A stretch of DNA of 8,668 bases from Porphyromonadaceae bacterium. Its GTDB lineage: Bacteria > Bacteroidota > Bacteroidia > Bacteroidales > Tannerellaceae. Made by a program: the position numbers and the translations under genes. Positions 1 to 7,125 of the stretch are shown here, piece by piece (the stretch's first letter is position 1; the number at the start of each line of letters is the position of its first letter). The DNA lies in contig DOZP01000271.1 in assembly GCA_003517945.1 (NCBI GenBank), forward strand, positions 16,886-25,553, given 5' to 3'. The notes under the pieces are model-generated. The model was not told the DNA's origin, searched no databases, and was given only the letters and a program-made list of their open reading frames with translations.

Positions 1-474
1 TCCATAGGATTTGTCTGTCGCGTAGCCACATTTTTGCAGTCCGTGCGCCCATCCTTTATAGTCATGTAGATCCAGGTCGAATAAAGATACGTAGTATTTT
101 CTTTTGGCAAGAAACAGTGAATGGTCCGTATATGATTCTTCTACTGTTTTGTATGTACGGAAGCATTCGTCTTTTTCATCATCATCGTGATATATACGTC
201 CGCCGCGCCATTCCGGTTTGCATTTTATCCCGAAATGGTTATTCGCTAATCGCGCAAGGCGGCTATTGCCTGCGCCCGATTCTAAAAGTCCCTGGGCTAA
301 TGTAATGCTTGCGGGTATCTTATATTCGTGTTGTTGTTTGATGGCTAAAAACTTATATTTTTCAATATACTGCTCATAATCAGGATTTTTGATTTTCTTT
401 TTTTGTCCTTGTACATGAAAAAAGTTTACTGTGAGCAAAAGACTTATAAATAATAATCGTATATATAATTTCAT
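1..474 (-). CDS. Secreted FlgJ-like glucosaminidase, C-terminus cut by window edge
   Basis: The visible 158 residues begin with a signal peptide (basic MKLYIR, then a hydrophobic stretch to about residue 20, probable cleavage near VQG/Q at 23-24). From about residue 35 they match the glucosaminidase fold of the FlgJ/AcmA type (GH73-like), which cuts the beta-1,4 glycan backbone of peptidoglycan. The family signature is clear: IPASITLAQGLLESGAGNS at 53-71, with the putative catalytic acid E65, followed by LANNHFGIKC at 76-85 and the YTDHSLFL region at 115-122. The protein should act in the periplasm or at the outer envelope. Bacteroidetes relatives often carry C-terminal LysM repeats; that part lies outside the window. 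The start at 474 puts the basic residues directly before the hydrophobic core; an in-frame ATG at 483 would add only MCV, and an in-frame TAA sits just upstream of it. The gene is divergent from cdd. Family assignment is firm; the exact bond cut is inferred. Confidence 0.9.
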   Translation of the reverse strand, partial: MKLYIRLLFISLLLTVNFFHVQGQKKKIKNPDYEQYIEKYKFLAIKQQHEYKIPASITLAQGLLESGAGNSRLARLANNHFGIKCKPEWRGGRIYHDDDEKDECFRTYKTVEESYTDHSLFLAKRKYYVSLFDLDLHDYKGWAHGLQKCGYATDKSYG

Positions 475-548
475 GACGCACATATTCTTTTACACATTCC
501 CTTTTTTAATTTTAATCAGGGAGTATGTTTGTTTATTGCTAGTTATTA

Positions 549-585
549 GTAACCCGTTTAAAACGGCTGCAAATATACGGTTTAC
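549..585. repeat. Operator-like nested inverted repeat in divergent control region
   Basis: Two nested symmetries lie here. The inner one, 554-566, is CCGTTT-A-AAACGG, a perfect 6-base inverted repeat around one base. The outer one pairs GTAACCCGT (549-557) with ACGGTTTAC (577-585), 8 of 9 positions complementary, spacer 19. The block overlaps the candidate minus-strand -7 element at 570-577 and the start point expected a few bases beyond it, where a repressor could act on the glucosaminidase gene. The symmetry is seen directly; an operator role is inference, and no regulator gene is in view. Confidence 0.35.
570..577 (-). promoter_or_regulatory. Candidate -7 promoter element for the glucosaminidase gene
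   Basis: Read on the minus strand this is TATATTTG, an exact match to the Bacteroidetes -7 consensus TAnnTTTG. Transcription would start near 563-565, giving a leader of about 90 bases before the start codon at 474. I see no good TTTG at the expected -33 distance, so the call rests on the -7 box and its position. Confidence 0.4.
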
Positions 586-627
586 AAATGAAAAAACATT
601 GTGAATCCATATGAAAAAGAGATGCTG

Positions 628-661
628 TTTGATTAAAAAATAATAAAAATAGGTATATTTG
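628..661 (+). promoter_or_regulatory. cdd: Candidate promoter for cdd
   Basis: TTTG at 628-631 and TATATTTG at 654-661 match the Bacteroidetes -33 (TTTG) and -7 (TAnnTTTG) elements, separated by 22 bases, slightly longer than the usual spacing of about 19-21. The transcript would start near 668 and have a leader of about 97 bases, which contains the hairpin at 686-706. The -7 box is an exact match; activity is inferred. Confidence 0.5.
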
Positions 662-685
662 CACGAGACGCGATTGATCATATGG

Positions 686-706
686 CTGATAATTAACGAT
701 TAGCAG
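686..706 (+). promoter_or_regulatory. Leader hairpin followed by four T, upstream of cdd
   Basis: CTGATAAT (686-693) can pair with ATTAGCAG (699-706) at 7 of 8 positions around a 5-base loop, TAACG, and TTTT follows at 707-710. This resembles a weak attenuator or an mRNA-stabilising 5' hairpin. A four-codon frame (ATG GCT GAT AAT TAA, 682-696) runs into it and stops in the loop. The stem is AT-rich and short, so a role is uncertain. Confidence 0.25.
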
Positions 707-764
707 TTTTCGTAGCGTTGTTGATTGCTTGTTTTGGGTCTTTATTATTAATAATGAATATGTT

Positions 765-1232
765 ATGGAAGAAAAGAGAATAGAATTGCTGGCTGCCATA
801 TTGAAAACGGAAGAGTTGTCGCCGGATGATAATCGCTTGCGCATGGCGGCTGTTCATGCGGCCGGCCGGGCTTATGCCCCTTATTCCCGGTTTCAGGTCG
901 GGGCTGCGGTCATGTTGAGGGACGGGTCGGTGGTGGAAGGCAGTAACCAGGAGAATATAGCCTTTCCGTCCGGTTTGTGCGCCGAACGTGTCGCCTTGTT
1001 CCATGCCGGCGCCTCTTTTCCGGAAATACCTGTCATTTCACTTGCGATTGTTGCGGTTAAAGATGGTGTTATTCAAAAATCAATCGCTCCCTGCGGCGCT
1101 TGCCGTCAGGTAATGCTTGAGACAGAACAACGGTATGGGAAACCGGTACGTATCCTGATGTGCGGGAGGGATGAAACGATTCTTGTTTCTACCGCAAAGG
1201 ATCTGTTGCCTTTCGGTTTTTCCGGGATATGA
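765..1232 (+). CDS. cdd: Cytidine deaminase
   Basis: This cytosolic enzyme of pyrimidine salvage converts cytidine and deoxycytidine to uridine and deoxyuridine with release of ammonia. The 155-residue product has the length and motifs of the small tetrameric, zinc-dependent class: YAPYSRFQVGAA at 37-48, the substrate-binding SNQENIAFPSG at 60-70, the CAE motif at 72-74 (zinc ligand C72, proton-shuttling E74) and PCGACRQ at 109-115 (zinc ligands C110 and C113). All three zinc ligands are cysteines, as in the tetrameric enzymes, rather than the His-Cys-Cys of the dimeric E. coli type. I chose the ATG at 765; the frame stays open upstream to a TTG at 729, but the extra residues (MFWVFIINNEYV) do not look like family sequence and come from AT-rich leader DNA. 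There is no Shine-Dalgarno, as is common in this phylum. The gene stands alone, divergent from the glucosaminidase and convergent with nfeD. Confidence 0.95.
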   Translation: MEEKRIELLAAILKTEELSPDDNRLRMAAVHAAGRAYAPYSRFQVGAAVMLRDGSVVEGSNQENIAFPSGLCAERVALFHAGASFPEIPVISLAIVAVKDGVIQKSIAPCGACRQVMLETEQRYGKPVRILMCGRDETILVSTAKDLLPFGFSGI

Positions 1233-1257
1233 TAAAAATCTTTTTTCGGGTTTTATC
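1231..1257. terminator. Weak AT-rich stem-loop between convergent genes
   Basis: GATAAAA (1231-1237) is complementary to TTTTATC (1251-1257) around a 13-base loop containing a run of six T, directly after the cdd stop. The gap to the end of nfeD is only 91 bases, so a terminator serving both strands is expected here, but this stem has a single G-C pair and is not convincing. A second possible pairing, GTAAATCC near 1271 with GGATTTTTAC near 1311-1320, has a long loop and two unpaired bases. Confidence 0.2.
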
Positions 1258-1323
1258 GCCTTTGCCTTGTCCGTAAATCCGGATATATAAAAGTAGAATT
1301 TCAGTTGTAAGGATTTTTACGTA

Positions 1324-2712
1324 TTATCCGAATGTTTTTTCCACATATACTTGCGCATTTTCAAAACGTACGACTATTACATTTGTTCCTTCTTCGATGA
1401 ATCCGGATTCGGAAACGCCATCGTAGTAAATGCCGTTGATGACTACTTTTCCGGATGGGCGCAGAACGGTAGCTGTCTTTCCTTCTTTTCCGATAAGCGC
1501 GGACAGGACAGGAGAGGAAGTGGCTTTTTCGAGGTCGGTATCTAAGGCTATTTTGCGTAAAGGTCCTTTGGCGCCGATCCGGCTTGATAGCCATAGCATC
1601 ATGCCGAATCCAACGGTAACCCCTACTAATACAACAATGATAGAGCGTCCTATTTCAAATCCGTTCACATCTTCAAAATTGAAGTTTATATTATTTAGGA
1701 GTGCAAGCGTAAGTCCGGTTATGATCAGTAATGATCCGGTTATCCCGGTTATCCCGAAACCGGGAATGACAAAGATCTCGAAGGCGATAAGGATCAGTCC
1801 GATGAAAAAAACGAGTATTTCCCAGTTGGCTGCTAATCCTTCGATATACAACGGCGCAAAGTATAATACCGCTGCCGTAATGGCGGCAATGGAAGGAAAG
1901 CCGATACCCGGCGTCTGAAGTTCGAAATAGATGCCTCCGATAATAATCATGATCAACAGGGATTGGAAGATCGGGTTCATCAGAAATCCTCTCAGGTTAT
2001 CCAGCCATGAAGGGGCAAAGCTCTTTAGTTCGTATTCTTCGTATTGCATGTATTTTGTGATCACTTCATTTACGGATTCGGCAATACCGTCGCAGAATCC
2101 CCATTTCAACGCCTCTTCGGATGTTAATGTCAGTGTTTTTCCCGAGTCGATGAGGTTTGGGATAGAAACGCGGTCGTCGACCATTGCTTCGGCGATTTTC
2201 GGGTCGCGGATCCATTTGAAGGTGGTATCCCTGCCGCTTATGACCGTGTCTTTTCCGTGCGCTTCCGCCGTAGCGCGCATCATCGCGCGCATGTAAGACT
2301 GATATTTGTCGGGCATGCCTTCGCCGGTCTGGTTTACAACCGTAGCGGCTCCGATACCGGCGCCTTTCCGCATGTATATTTTTTTGCCGGCAATTGAGAT
2401 CAGCGCTCCTGCCGAAGCCGCATTATTATCAATGAAAACATATACCGGGATAGGACTGTATAATATAGCCGTGCGCATGGAATCGGCCGATTCCAACAGC
2501 CCTCCGTATGTATTCAGGTGGAGAAGAACGGCGTCGGCGCCGAGCGACCGGGCTTCTGCGAGGCCTTTGTGAAGATAGATCTGCGATGTCTTATCAATCT
2601 CTTTTTTGATATCTATTTTATAAACCAAAGGCTTGCCGGACGCTGCCCCGGTAGTTGCGGCAAACCATGTGATGATAAAGCATAGCGCTGTTTTGATCAA
2701 TGTACTGTTCAT
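1324..2712 (-). CDS. nfeD: NfeD family membrane serine protease (ClpP-class domain + NfeD OB fold)
   Basis: This 462-residue protein has the full-length NfeD layout. A signal peptide or anchor (about 5-25) leads to a ClpP/SppA-like protease domain (about 28-225) containing LNTYGG at 66-71 and the nucleophile motif NNAASAGALIS at 96-106, with putative catalytic S100. The general-base lysine of the Ser-Lys dyad is plausibly K136 in the MPDKYQSYM stretch. About five membrane segments follow (roughly 245-262, 272-290, 296-316, 322-340, 357-376), then a C-terminal OB fold (about 403-460) with the family pattern LRPSGKVVING (417-427). NfeD proteins usually work in the membrane with a stomatin/flotillin-type SPFH partner; archaeal relatives cleave stomatin. 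No SPFH gene is adjacent. The ATG at 2712 lies three bases after the topB stop, so translation is probably coupled. A perfect 9-base tandem repeat near 1736-1753 simply encodes repeated Ile-Thr-Gly. The family is secure; the substrate is unknown. Confidence 0.92.
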   Translation of the reverse strand: MNSTLIKTALCFIITWFAATTGAASGKPLVYKIDIKKEIDKTSQIYLHKGLAEARSLGADAVLLHLNTYGGLLESADSMRTAILYSPIPVYVFIDNNAASAGALISIAGKKIYMRKGAGIGAATVVNQTGEGMPDKYQSYMRAMMRATAEAHGKDTVISGRDTTFKWIRDPKIAEAMVDDRVSIPNLIDSGKTLTLTSEEALKWGFCDGIAESVNEVITKYMQYEEYELKSFAPSWLDNLRGFLMNPIFQSLLIMIIIGGIYFELQTPGIGFPSIAAITAAVLYFAPLYIEGLAANWEILVFFIGLILIAFEIFVIPGFGITGITGSLLIITGLTLALLNNINFNFEDVNGFEIGRSIIVVLVGVTVGFGMMLWLSSRIGAKGPLRKIALDTDLEKATSSPVLSALIGKEGKTATVLRPSGKVVINGIYYDGVSESGFIEEGTNVIVVRFENAQVYVEKTFG

Positions 2713-2715
2713 GGC

Positions 2716-4803
2716 TTATGAATTAAAGGGTATATTACTTTTTTTAATCAGTTTTTTCAGTTCCGCGTCGCTTAATCCTTCTCCGTATTGTTCATACGGA
2801 AGCCGGAATGTACATCCTTTCGCAAATCCGGAGCATCCGTAGGCCGTTTTTCCCCGGATAACGGATCCTTCTTTGCAGACCGGACAAACCGGAGGTTTGG
2901 GGGATGTTTTGCGTTTTTTTGCCTGTTCCGTGCTTGATGTTTCTTTTCCGGCCGTTTCTTCATCGATCGTAATCGTACGGATACTTCTGTCGGAAAGTAC
3001 ATTCCGGATTATCTGCTCCATCATTTCCTTGAGCTCTTCGATGAATAAATTGGCTCCGTAGGCGCTTTGTTCTATCCGGCGCAGTTTTTTTTCCCATTGG
3101 CCTGTCAGCTCGGCGCTCTTCAGCAATTCTTCCTGTATGGTATCTATCAGTTCTACGCCTGTCGGGGTCGCATACAGGTTTTTCCTTTCTTTACGTATAT
3201 AATTGCGTTTGAATAACGTTTCAATGATAGCGGCGCGTGTTGACGGGCGTCCGATTCCGTTTTCTTTGAGCGCGTCGCGCAACTCGTCGTCTTCTACGAA
3301 TTTTCCGGCTGTCTCCATTGCCCGCAGCAAGGTTGCTTCGGTATACGGTTTGGGCGGTGTTGTCCATTTTTCCGCAAAATCGGGCACATGCGGGCCGCTT
3401 TCGTTTTTGATAAATTCGGGTAATACGGTGTTTTCTTCCGGAAGTTGTTTTCCGTCGTTGTGTTGACCGTTACCGGCATTGTTCAACCGTTCGCCGTTGT
3501 TTGCCTGTTCCTTCTCTTCTTTTTCAAAGACGACGCGCCATCCGGGAACAAGGATTTGTTTGCCTGTAGCTTTGAATTTTACTTCTTCAACTTCGCCCAG
3601 AACCGTTGTGGTTGATATCTCGCAATCGGGATAGAATGCGGCGATAAAGCGCCTTACGACGAGGTCGTATACCTTGCGTTCGTTATCAATCAGGTTGCGT
3701 GCCGGTACGCCGGTTGGAATAATGGCGTGGTGATCGGTTACTTTGGTATTGTCGAATACTTTTTTTGATTTTGGAATTTTAGCAGCCAGCAACGGAGCCG
3801 TAAATGTTGTATAGTCCACCAATCCTTTCAGTGTTTGCGGGACTTTGGGGTAGATATCTTCGCTCAGGAACGTGGTGTCGACACGCGGATAGGTAGTCAC
3901 TTTTTTTTCGTACAGGGATTGTATCAGCTTCAGTGTGTCGTCGGCGGAAAAGGAAAATTTCTTATTACATTCAACCTGTAGAGATGTCAGGTCAAACAGT
4001 CGTGGAGCCGATTCTTTTCCTTTCTTTTTTGTTACTTCCTTTACCGTAAATGGTTTATCCGTTATTTTTTGTAAGAGTTCTTCTCCTTCTTCTTTTCGGG
4101 AAAATTTACCTTGCGCCGACGAAAAAGTGGTATCCCGGTAGACTGTTTTCAGTTCCCAGTAAGGTTCGGGTTTGAAATTTTCAATTTCTTTATGGCGTTT
4201 TACGATCAAAGCGAGTGTTGGCGTCTGGACGCGTCCGATTGATAAAACTTGTTTGTTCTGTCCGTAACGAAGCGTATATAAACGTGTCGCATTCATTCCG
4301 AGGATCCAGTCTCCGATGGCGCGCGCTAACCCTGCTTCATAGAGGGGTTTGTATTCCGCCTGGTCTTTCAATGTCAGGAAGCCTTCGCGTATCGCTTCTT
4401 CCGTAAGCGATGAGATCCATAAGCGACGTACGGGACACTTACAACCGGCTTTCTGCATTACCCAGCGTTGTATCAATTCTCCTTCCAGACCGGCATCACC
4501 GCAATTGATGACTTCTTCGGCGTTTTGAATAAGCGCTTCAAGTACTTTAAATTGTTTCCGGTAAGAGGGATTATCAATTAGTTTGATACCGAAACGAGGC
4601 GGTATTATGGGTAGAAAACGTATGTTCCATGATTTCCAGTCGGATGAATAGTCATGCGGTTCTTTGAGCGTACACAAATGCCCGAATGTCCAGGATACCT
4701 GGTATCCGTTTCCTTCGATGTAACCGTCTTTTTTTTGCGTAGCTCCGAGAACTTCCGCAATTTCACGTGCTACACTTGGTTTTTCGGCGATGCATACTTT
4801 CAT
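2716..4803 (-). CDS. topB: DNA topoisomerase III (type IA)
   Basis: This 695-residue type IA topoisomerase cuts and rejoins single DNA strands through a tyrosine link and helps resolve recombination and replication intermediates. The Toprim domain covers about 1-145 (AEKPS at 6-10 with E7; CGDAGLEGELIQRW at 101-114). The central gate domains include GRVQTPTLALI at 190-200 and TTYPRVDT at 303-310, with the catalytic tyrosine Y305. The conserved YTEATLLRAME (487-497) and NGIGRPSTRA (515-524) blocks follow, and a C-terminal zinc finger uses C640, C643, C657 and C664. Residues about 428-465 form a polar, N/Q/G/E-rich linker. The open frame continues 104 codons upstream to 5115, but that part is the antisense-free overlap of engB in another frame and has no family similarity; MKVCIAEKPS from the ATG at 4803 is the standard N-terminus. 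The gene starts 43 bases after engB and ends three bases before nfeD. Confidence 0.96.
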   Translation of the reverse strand: MKVCIAEKPSVAREIAEVLGATQKKDGYIEGNGYQVSWTFGHLCTLKEPHDYSSDWKSWNIRFLPIIPPRFGIKLIDNPSYRKQFKVLEALIQNAEEVINCGDAGLEGELIQRWVMQKAGCKCPVRRLWISSLTEEAIREGFLTLKDQAEYKPLYEAGLARAIGDWILGMNATRLYTLRYGQNKQVLSIGRVQTPTLALIVKRHKEIENFKPEPYWELKTVYRDTTFSSAQGKFSRKEEGEELLQKITDKPFTVKEVTKKKGKESAPRLFDLTSLQVECNKKFSFSADDTLKLIQSLYEKKVTTYPRVDTTFLSEDIYPKVPQTLKGLVDYTTFTAPLLAAKIPKSKKVFDNTKVTDHHAIIPTGVPARNLIDNERKVYDLVVRRFIAAFYPDCEISTTTVLGEVEEVKFKATGKQILVPGWRVVFEKEEKEQANNGERLNNAGNGQHNDGKQLPEENTVLPEFIKNESGPHVPDFAEKWTTPPKPYTEATLLRAMETAGKFVEDDELRDALKENGIGRPSTRAAIIETLFKRNYIRKERKNLYATPTGVELIDTIQEELLKSAELTGQWEKKLRRIEQSAYGANLFIEELKEMMEQIIRNVLSDRSIRTITIDEETAGKETSSTEQAKKRKTSPKPPVCPVCKEGSVIRGKTAYGCSGFAKGCTFRLPYEQYGEGLSDAELKKLIKKSNIPFNS

Positions 4804-4846
4804 TGAATGATTGATTTGATTGACTTGTTGAATTGCACAATAGTTG

Positions 4847-5452
4847 TCAGTTTGTACGAAGCGCATGATTGATGTCCTCAATATATTGAAGGATTTCTTC
4901 CCTGCCTTCTTTTTTTTCGGAGGAAGATATAAGCATGGGAGGTAGTTCTTCCCATGTCTCAAACATTTTATTCCGGTAAATTTCCAGGTTTTCCGACAAT
5001 TTATTTTTACCGATCTTATCTGTTTTGGTAAATATGATCGAAAAAGGGATATTATTTTCTCCGAGCCACTCCATGAACTCAAGGTCGATTTTCTGTGGTT
5101 CATGGCGGCAGTCAATCAGTACAAAAAGATTTGTTAACTGTTCGCGTTCGAGAATATAGTTTTCTATTATTTTTCGTATATTCTCGCGTCCGGATTTGCC
5201 GCGTTGCGCGTATCCATAACCCGGTAAATCAACAAGATACCATTTGTCGTTGATTATGAAATGGTTGATTAGTTGCGTTTTGCCCGGTTTCTGTGATGTC
5301 ATGGCCAACCCTTTGTGATTGGTCAGCATATTTATCAGAGATGACTTGCCCACATTGGAACGTCCGATGAAAGCGTATTCCGGCATTGTTCCCGCCGGAC
5401 ATTTCCGGATATCCGTATTGCTTATTACAAATTTAGCGCTTTTTATTTCCAT
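4847..5452 (-). CDS. engB: Ribosome biogenesis GTP-binding protein EngB (YihA/YsxC)
   Basis: EngB is a small TRAFAC-class GTPase needed for late assembly of the large ribosomal subunit and is essential in many bacteria. The 201-residue product matches the usual family length and shows the complete GTPase set: G1 (P-loop) GRSNVGKSS at 30-38 with K36; the G2 region with T59 in PGKTQ; G3 DLPGYG at 75-80; G4 TKTD at 142-145; and a G5-like SSSEKKEG at 176-183. MEIKSAKFV at the N-terminus and the [10 protein letters not shown] lead-in are typical. The ATG at 5452 begins 33 bases after the symporter stop, and a TAACTTTG promoter element lies in that gap, so the gene may be transcribed both by read-through and on its own. 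It is followed by topB on the same strand. Confidence 0.96.
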   Translation of the reverse strand: MEIKSAKFVISNTDIRKCPAGTMPEYAFIGRSNVGKSSLINMLTNHKGLAMTSQKPGKTQLINHFIINDKWYLVDLPGYGYAQRGKSGRENIRKIIENYILEREQLTNLFVLIDCRHEPQKIDLEFMEWLGENNIPFSIIFTKTDKIGKNKLSENLEIYRNKMFETWEELPPMLISSSEKKEGREEILQYIEDINHALRTN

Positions 5453-5471
5453 GTTCTCAAAATTAAGCAGA

Positions 5472-5502
5472 CAAAGTTACGGTTTTTATCTGAAAAATGA
5501 AA
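5472..5502 (-). promoter_or_regulatory. Candidate internal promoter for engB-topB-nfeD
   Basis: On the minus strand TTTC (5502-5499), 19 bases, then TAACTTTG (5479-5472) fit the Bacteroidetes pattern TTTG-N19-21-TAnnTTTG with one mismatch in the -33 box and an exact -7 box. The start point would be near 5465, leaving a leader of only about 13 bases before engB. The -33 part lies inside the last codons of the symporter gene. Confidence 0.45.
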
Positions 5503-6940
5503 GTGGTCTGCAGAACCGTAATCCGATGAATGTGAGGATGCCATTGAGTAAAAGCAGTTCGTATCCGAAATGGTAACTTGTATGGTGAGCGAAAATATAA
5601 TCTGCCGTCAGGCAAATGACAGGAGCCGCCACACAGATATACGGAACATAATTATCATAGGGTTTTTGTTTGGTGAACAACCCAAATGCAAATAACCCGA
5701 GCAGCGGGCCGTAGGTGTAGGATGCAATTGTATAGATCGCATCAATGACGCTACGGTCGTTTACCGCCCTGAAAAGTAACAGGGTCAGGGTAAATACGAT
5801 TGTGATGAACAGATGCGCTTTTAACCGGATTTGTTTTGCTTTCTTCGTATCTTCTTTTTCCATGTTTAAGATGTCAACACAAAAAGAGGTGGTCAGCGCT
5901 GTTAACGCCGAATCCGCACTACTGAATGCGGCGGCGATGATGCCAATCGTAAAAAATATGAGAATAGATGGGCCTAAAACGCCCGATGTGCACAGCATCG
6001 GGAGGATATCATCTCCCGTTGCAGGCAACTCTATGTTTGTCTGCGAAGCAAATGTGATGAGTAATATGCCGAGGCAGAGAAACATGAAATTGATAGGGAT
6101 AAATAAAAAACCGTATACATACATGTTTTTCTGCGCATCTTTCAGGTTCTTGCAGGATAGATTTTTCTGCATCATATCCTGATCTAATCCGGTCATGACT
6201 ACCGGTACGAAAATTCCACCCAGAAACTGCTTGATGAAATGTTGCCTGCTGGTCCAGTCATCAAATTCGAACAGGCGGAAATGCGGACTTTCGTATAGTG
6301 TGTGCGCCGTTTCCATTATATCAAGCCCCAAATGGTCTTTTACTTTCCAGATAATGATGATAAGCATCGCAATCAGACACAGGGCCTGAAGCGTGTCTGT
6401 CCATATAATGGTACGTATGCCGTTCCGGTAGGTATAAAGCCATATCAAGAGGACGCAGGCTATTGCTGTTACGACAAACGGTATATTCCACCGGTCGAAC
6501 ACGTATGTTTGAAGAATCAATACGACGAGATACAGGCGTGCCGCCGCTCCAAGCATTTTAGACAGCAGGAAAAAGGATGCGCCTGTTTTGTAACTCCTGA
6601 GGCCTATACGCTTTTTAAGGTATTCGTAGATAGAGGTTAATTGTAGTTTATAATAAACGGGAAGTAATACTTTTGCGATAATAATATATCCGATAAAAAA
6701 GCCAAAAACCATCTGCATATATGTCATGTCTGTGGTACGAACCCATCCGGGTACGGATACGAACGAAACTCCGGAAAGAGACGAACCGATCATTCCGATG
6801 GCTACGATATACCAGGGCGAACACCGGTTGCCAAGGAAGAAGGCCTCATTGCCGGTGTGTTTCCGCCCTGTAATCTGTGATATGAATAATAATACGAGAA
6901 AATAAAAGAATATGACAAATAGTATGATGTAACTGTTCAT
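5486..6940 (-). CDS. Sodium:solute symporter family (SSS) transporter
   Basis: This 484-residue, strongly hydrophobic protein of the inner membrane should import a solute using the sodium gradient. It has about 12-13 predicted membrane segments (first at 3-22, last near 460-476) and the LeuT-fold SSS hallmarks: GNRCSPWYIVAIG at 37-49, GIRTIIWTDTLQ at 174-185, GLDQDMMQKNLSCKN at 251-265, and AAAFSSADSALTAL at 336-349. In characterised relatives the serines of that last segment contribute to the second sodium site. The length is at the short end of the family, with no extra C-terminal regulatory domain. Substrates in this family vary (sugars, amino acids, sialic acid, vitamins) and nothing nearby points to one; no catabolic genes or SusC/D pair are adjacent. 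The ATG at 6940 gives a normal first membrane segment. It is probably the first gene of the run that continues into engB. Confidence 0.9.
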   Translation of the reverse strand: MNSYIILFVIFFYFLVLLFISQITGRKHTGNEAFFLGNRCSPWYIVAIGMIGSSLSGVSFVSVPGWVRTTDMTYMQMVFGFFIGYIIIAKVLLPVYYKLQLTSIYEYLKKRIGLRSYKTGASFFLLSKMLGAAARLYLVVLILQTYVFDRWNIPFVVTAIACVLLIWLYTYRNGIRTIIWTDTLQALCLIAMLIIIIWKVKDHLGLDIMETAHTLYESPHFRLFEFDDWTSRQHFIKQFLGGIFVPVVMTGLDQDMMQKNLSCKNLKDAQKNMYVYGFLFIPINFMFLCLGILLITFASQTNIELPATGDDILPMLCTSGVLGPSILIFFTIGIIAAAFSSADSALTALTTSFCVDILNMEKEDTKKAKQIRLKAHLFITIVFTLTLLLFRAVNDRSVIDAIYTIASYTYGPLLGLFAFGLFTKQKPYDNYVPYICVAAPVICLTADYIFAHHTSYHFGYELLLLNGILTFIGLRFCRPLSFFR

Positions 6941-6997
6941 TTTCAGATCATTATTTGAAATGCATGATGATAAATCTTGTTTGATTATTACGTTGCG

Positions 6998-7005
6998 TAT
7001 ATTTG
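6998..7005 (+). promoter_or_regulatory. Possible upstream -7 element in divergent region
   Basis: TATATTTG is an exact TAnnTTTG match on the plus strand, with CTTG at 6976-6979 placed 18 bases upstream as a poor -33 box. It could be a second, distal promoter for the plus-strand unit with a leader of about 115 bases. The gap 6941-7125 is AT-rich, so a chance match is possible. For the opposite direction, the best minus-strand candidate is TAAATTTC (7021-7014) with TTG about 22 bases upstream, which is weak. Confidence 0.25.
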
Positions 7006-7049
7006 TTTAATGTGAAATTTATTGCGAAGATAAGGTCTTTTTCCAATGA

Positions 7050-7084
7050 TTTGCGATCTTTGATAAAAAATAAATGTATTTTTG
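7050..7084 (+). promoter_or_regulatory. Candidate main promoter for the GtrA/glycosyltransferase unit
   Basis: TATTTTTG at 7077-7084, followed by TAC, matches the Bacteroidetes -7 box exactly. TTTG occurs at 7050-7053 (spacing 23) and at 7059-7062 (spacing 14); neither is ideal, the first being nearer the norm. Transcription would start near 7091, about 35 bases ahead of the start codon at 7126. Confidence 0.45.
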
Positions 7085-7111
7085 TACTGGATTAGCTTTA
7101 ATTAATTTTCA

Positions 7112-7120
7112 AGAAAGGAG
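7112..7120 (+). promoter_or_regulatory. Strong Shine-Dalgarno sequence
   Basis: AGAAAGGAG, five bases before the ATG at 7126, is a near-perfect complement to the 3' end of 16S rRNA. The other genes in the window lack such a site, as is usual in Bacteroidetes. It fixes the start of the 253-residue protein. Confidence 0.7.
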
Positions 7121-7125
7121 ATGAT

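Noticed and set aside
729..764. TTG start adding 12 residues to cytidine deaminase
   Set aside because: The added residues are encoded by AT-rich leader DNA and do not fit the family; the ATG at 765 gives the usual length.
490..1004. Minus-strand frames of 63, 101 and 103 codons across the control region and cdd
   Set aside because: They overlap each other and cdd, show no domain or start signal, and look like chance frames.
1713..1764. Repeated CCGGTTAT units and a CCCGGTT/AACCGGG inverted repeat
   Set aside because: They lie in the nfeD coding sequence and are explained by repeated Ile-Thr-Gly codons in a membrane segment.
1430..1918. 162-codon plus-strand frame inside nfeD
   Set aside because: It is antisense to clearly conserved membrane and OB-fold sequence and has no recognisable features of its own.
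4804..5115. 104-codon N-terminal extension of topB overlapping engB
   Set aside because: The residues resemble no topoisomerase, the stretch lies over engB in another frame, and MKVCIAEKPS from 4803 is the normal family start.
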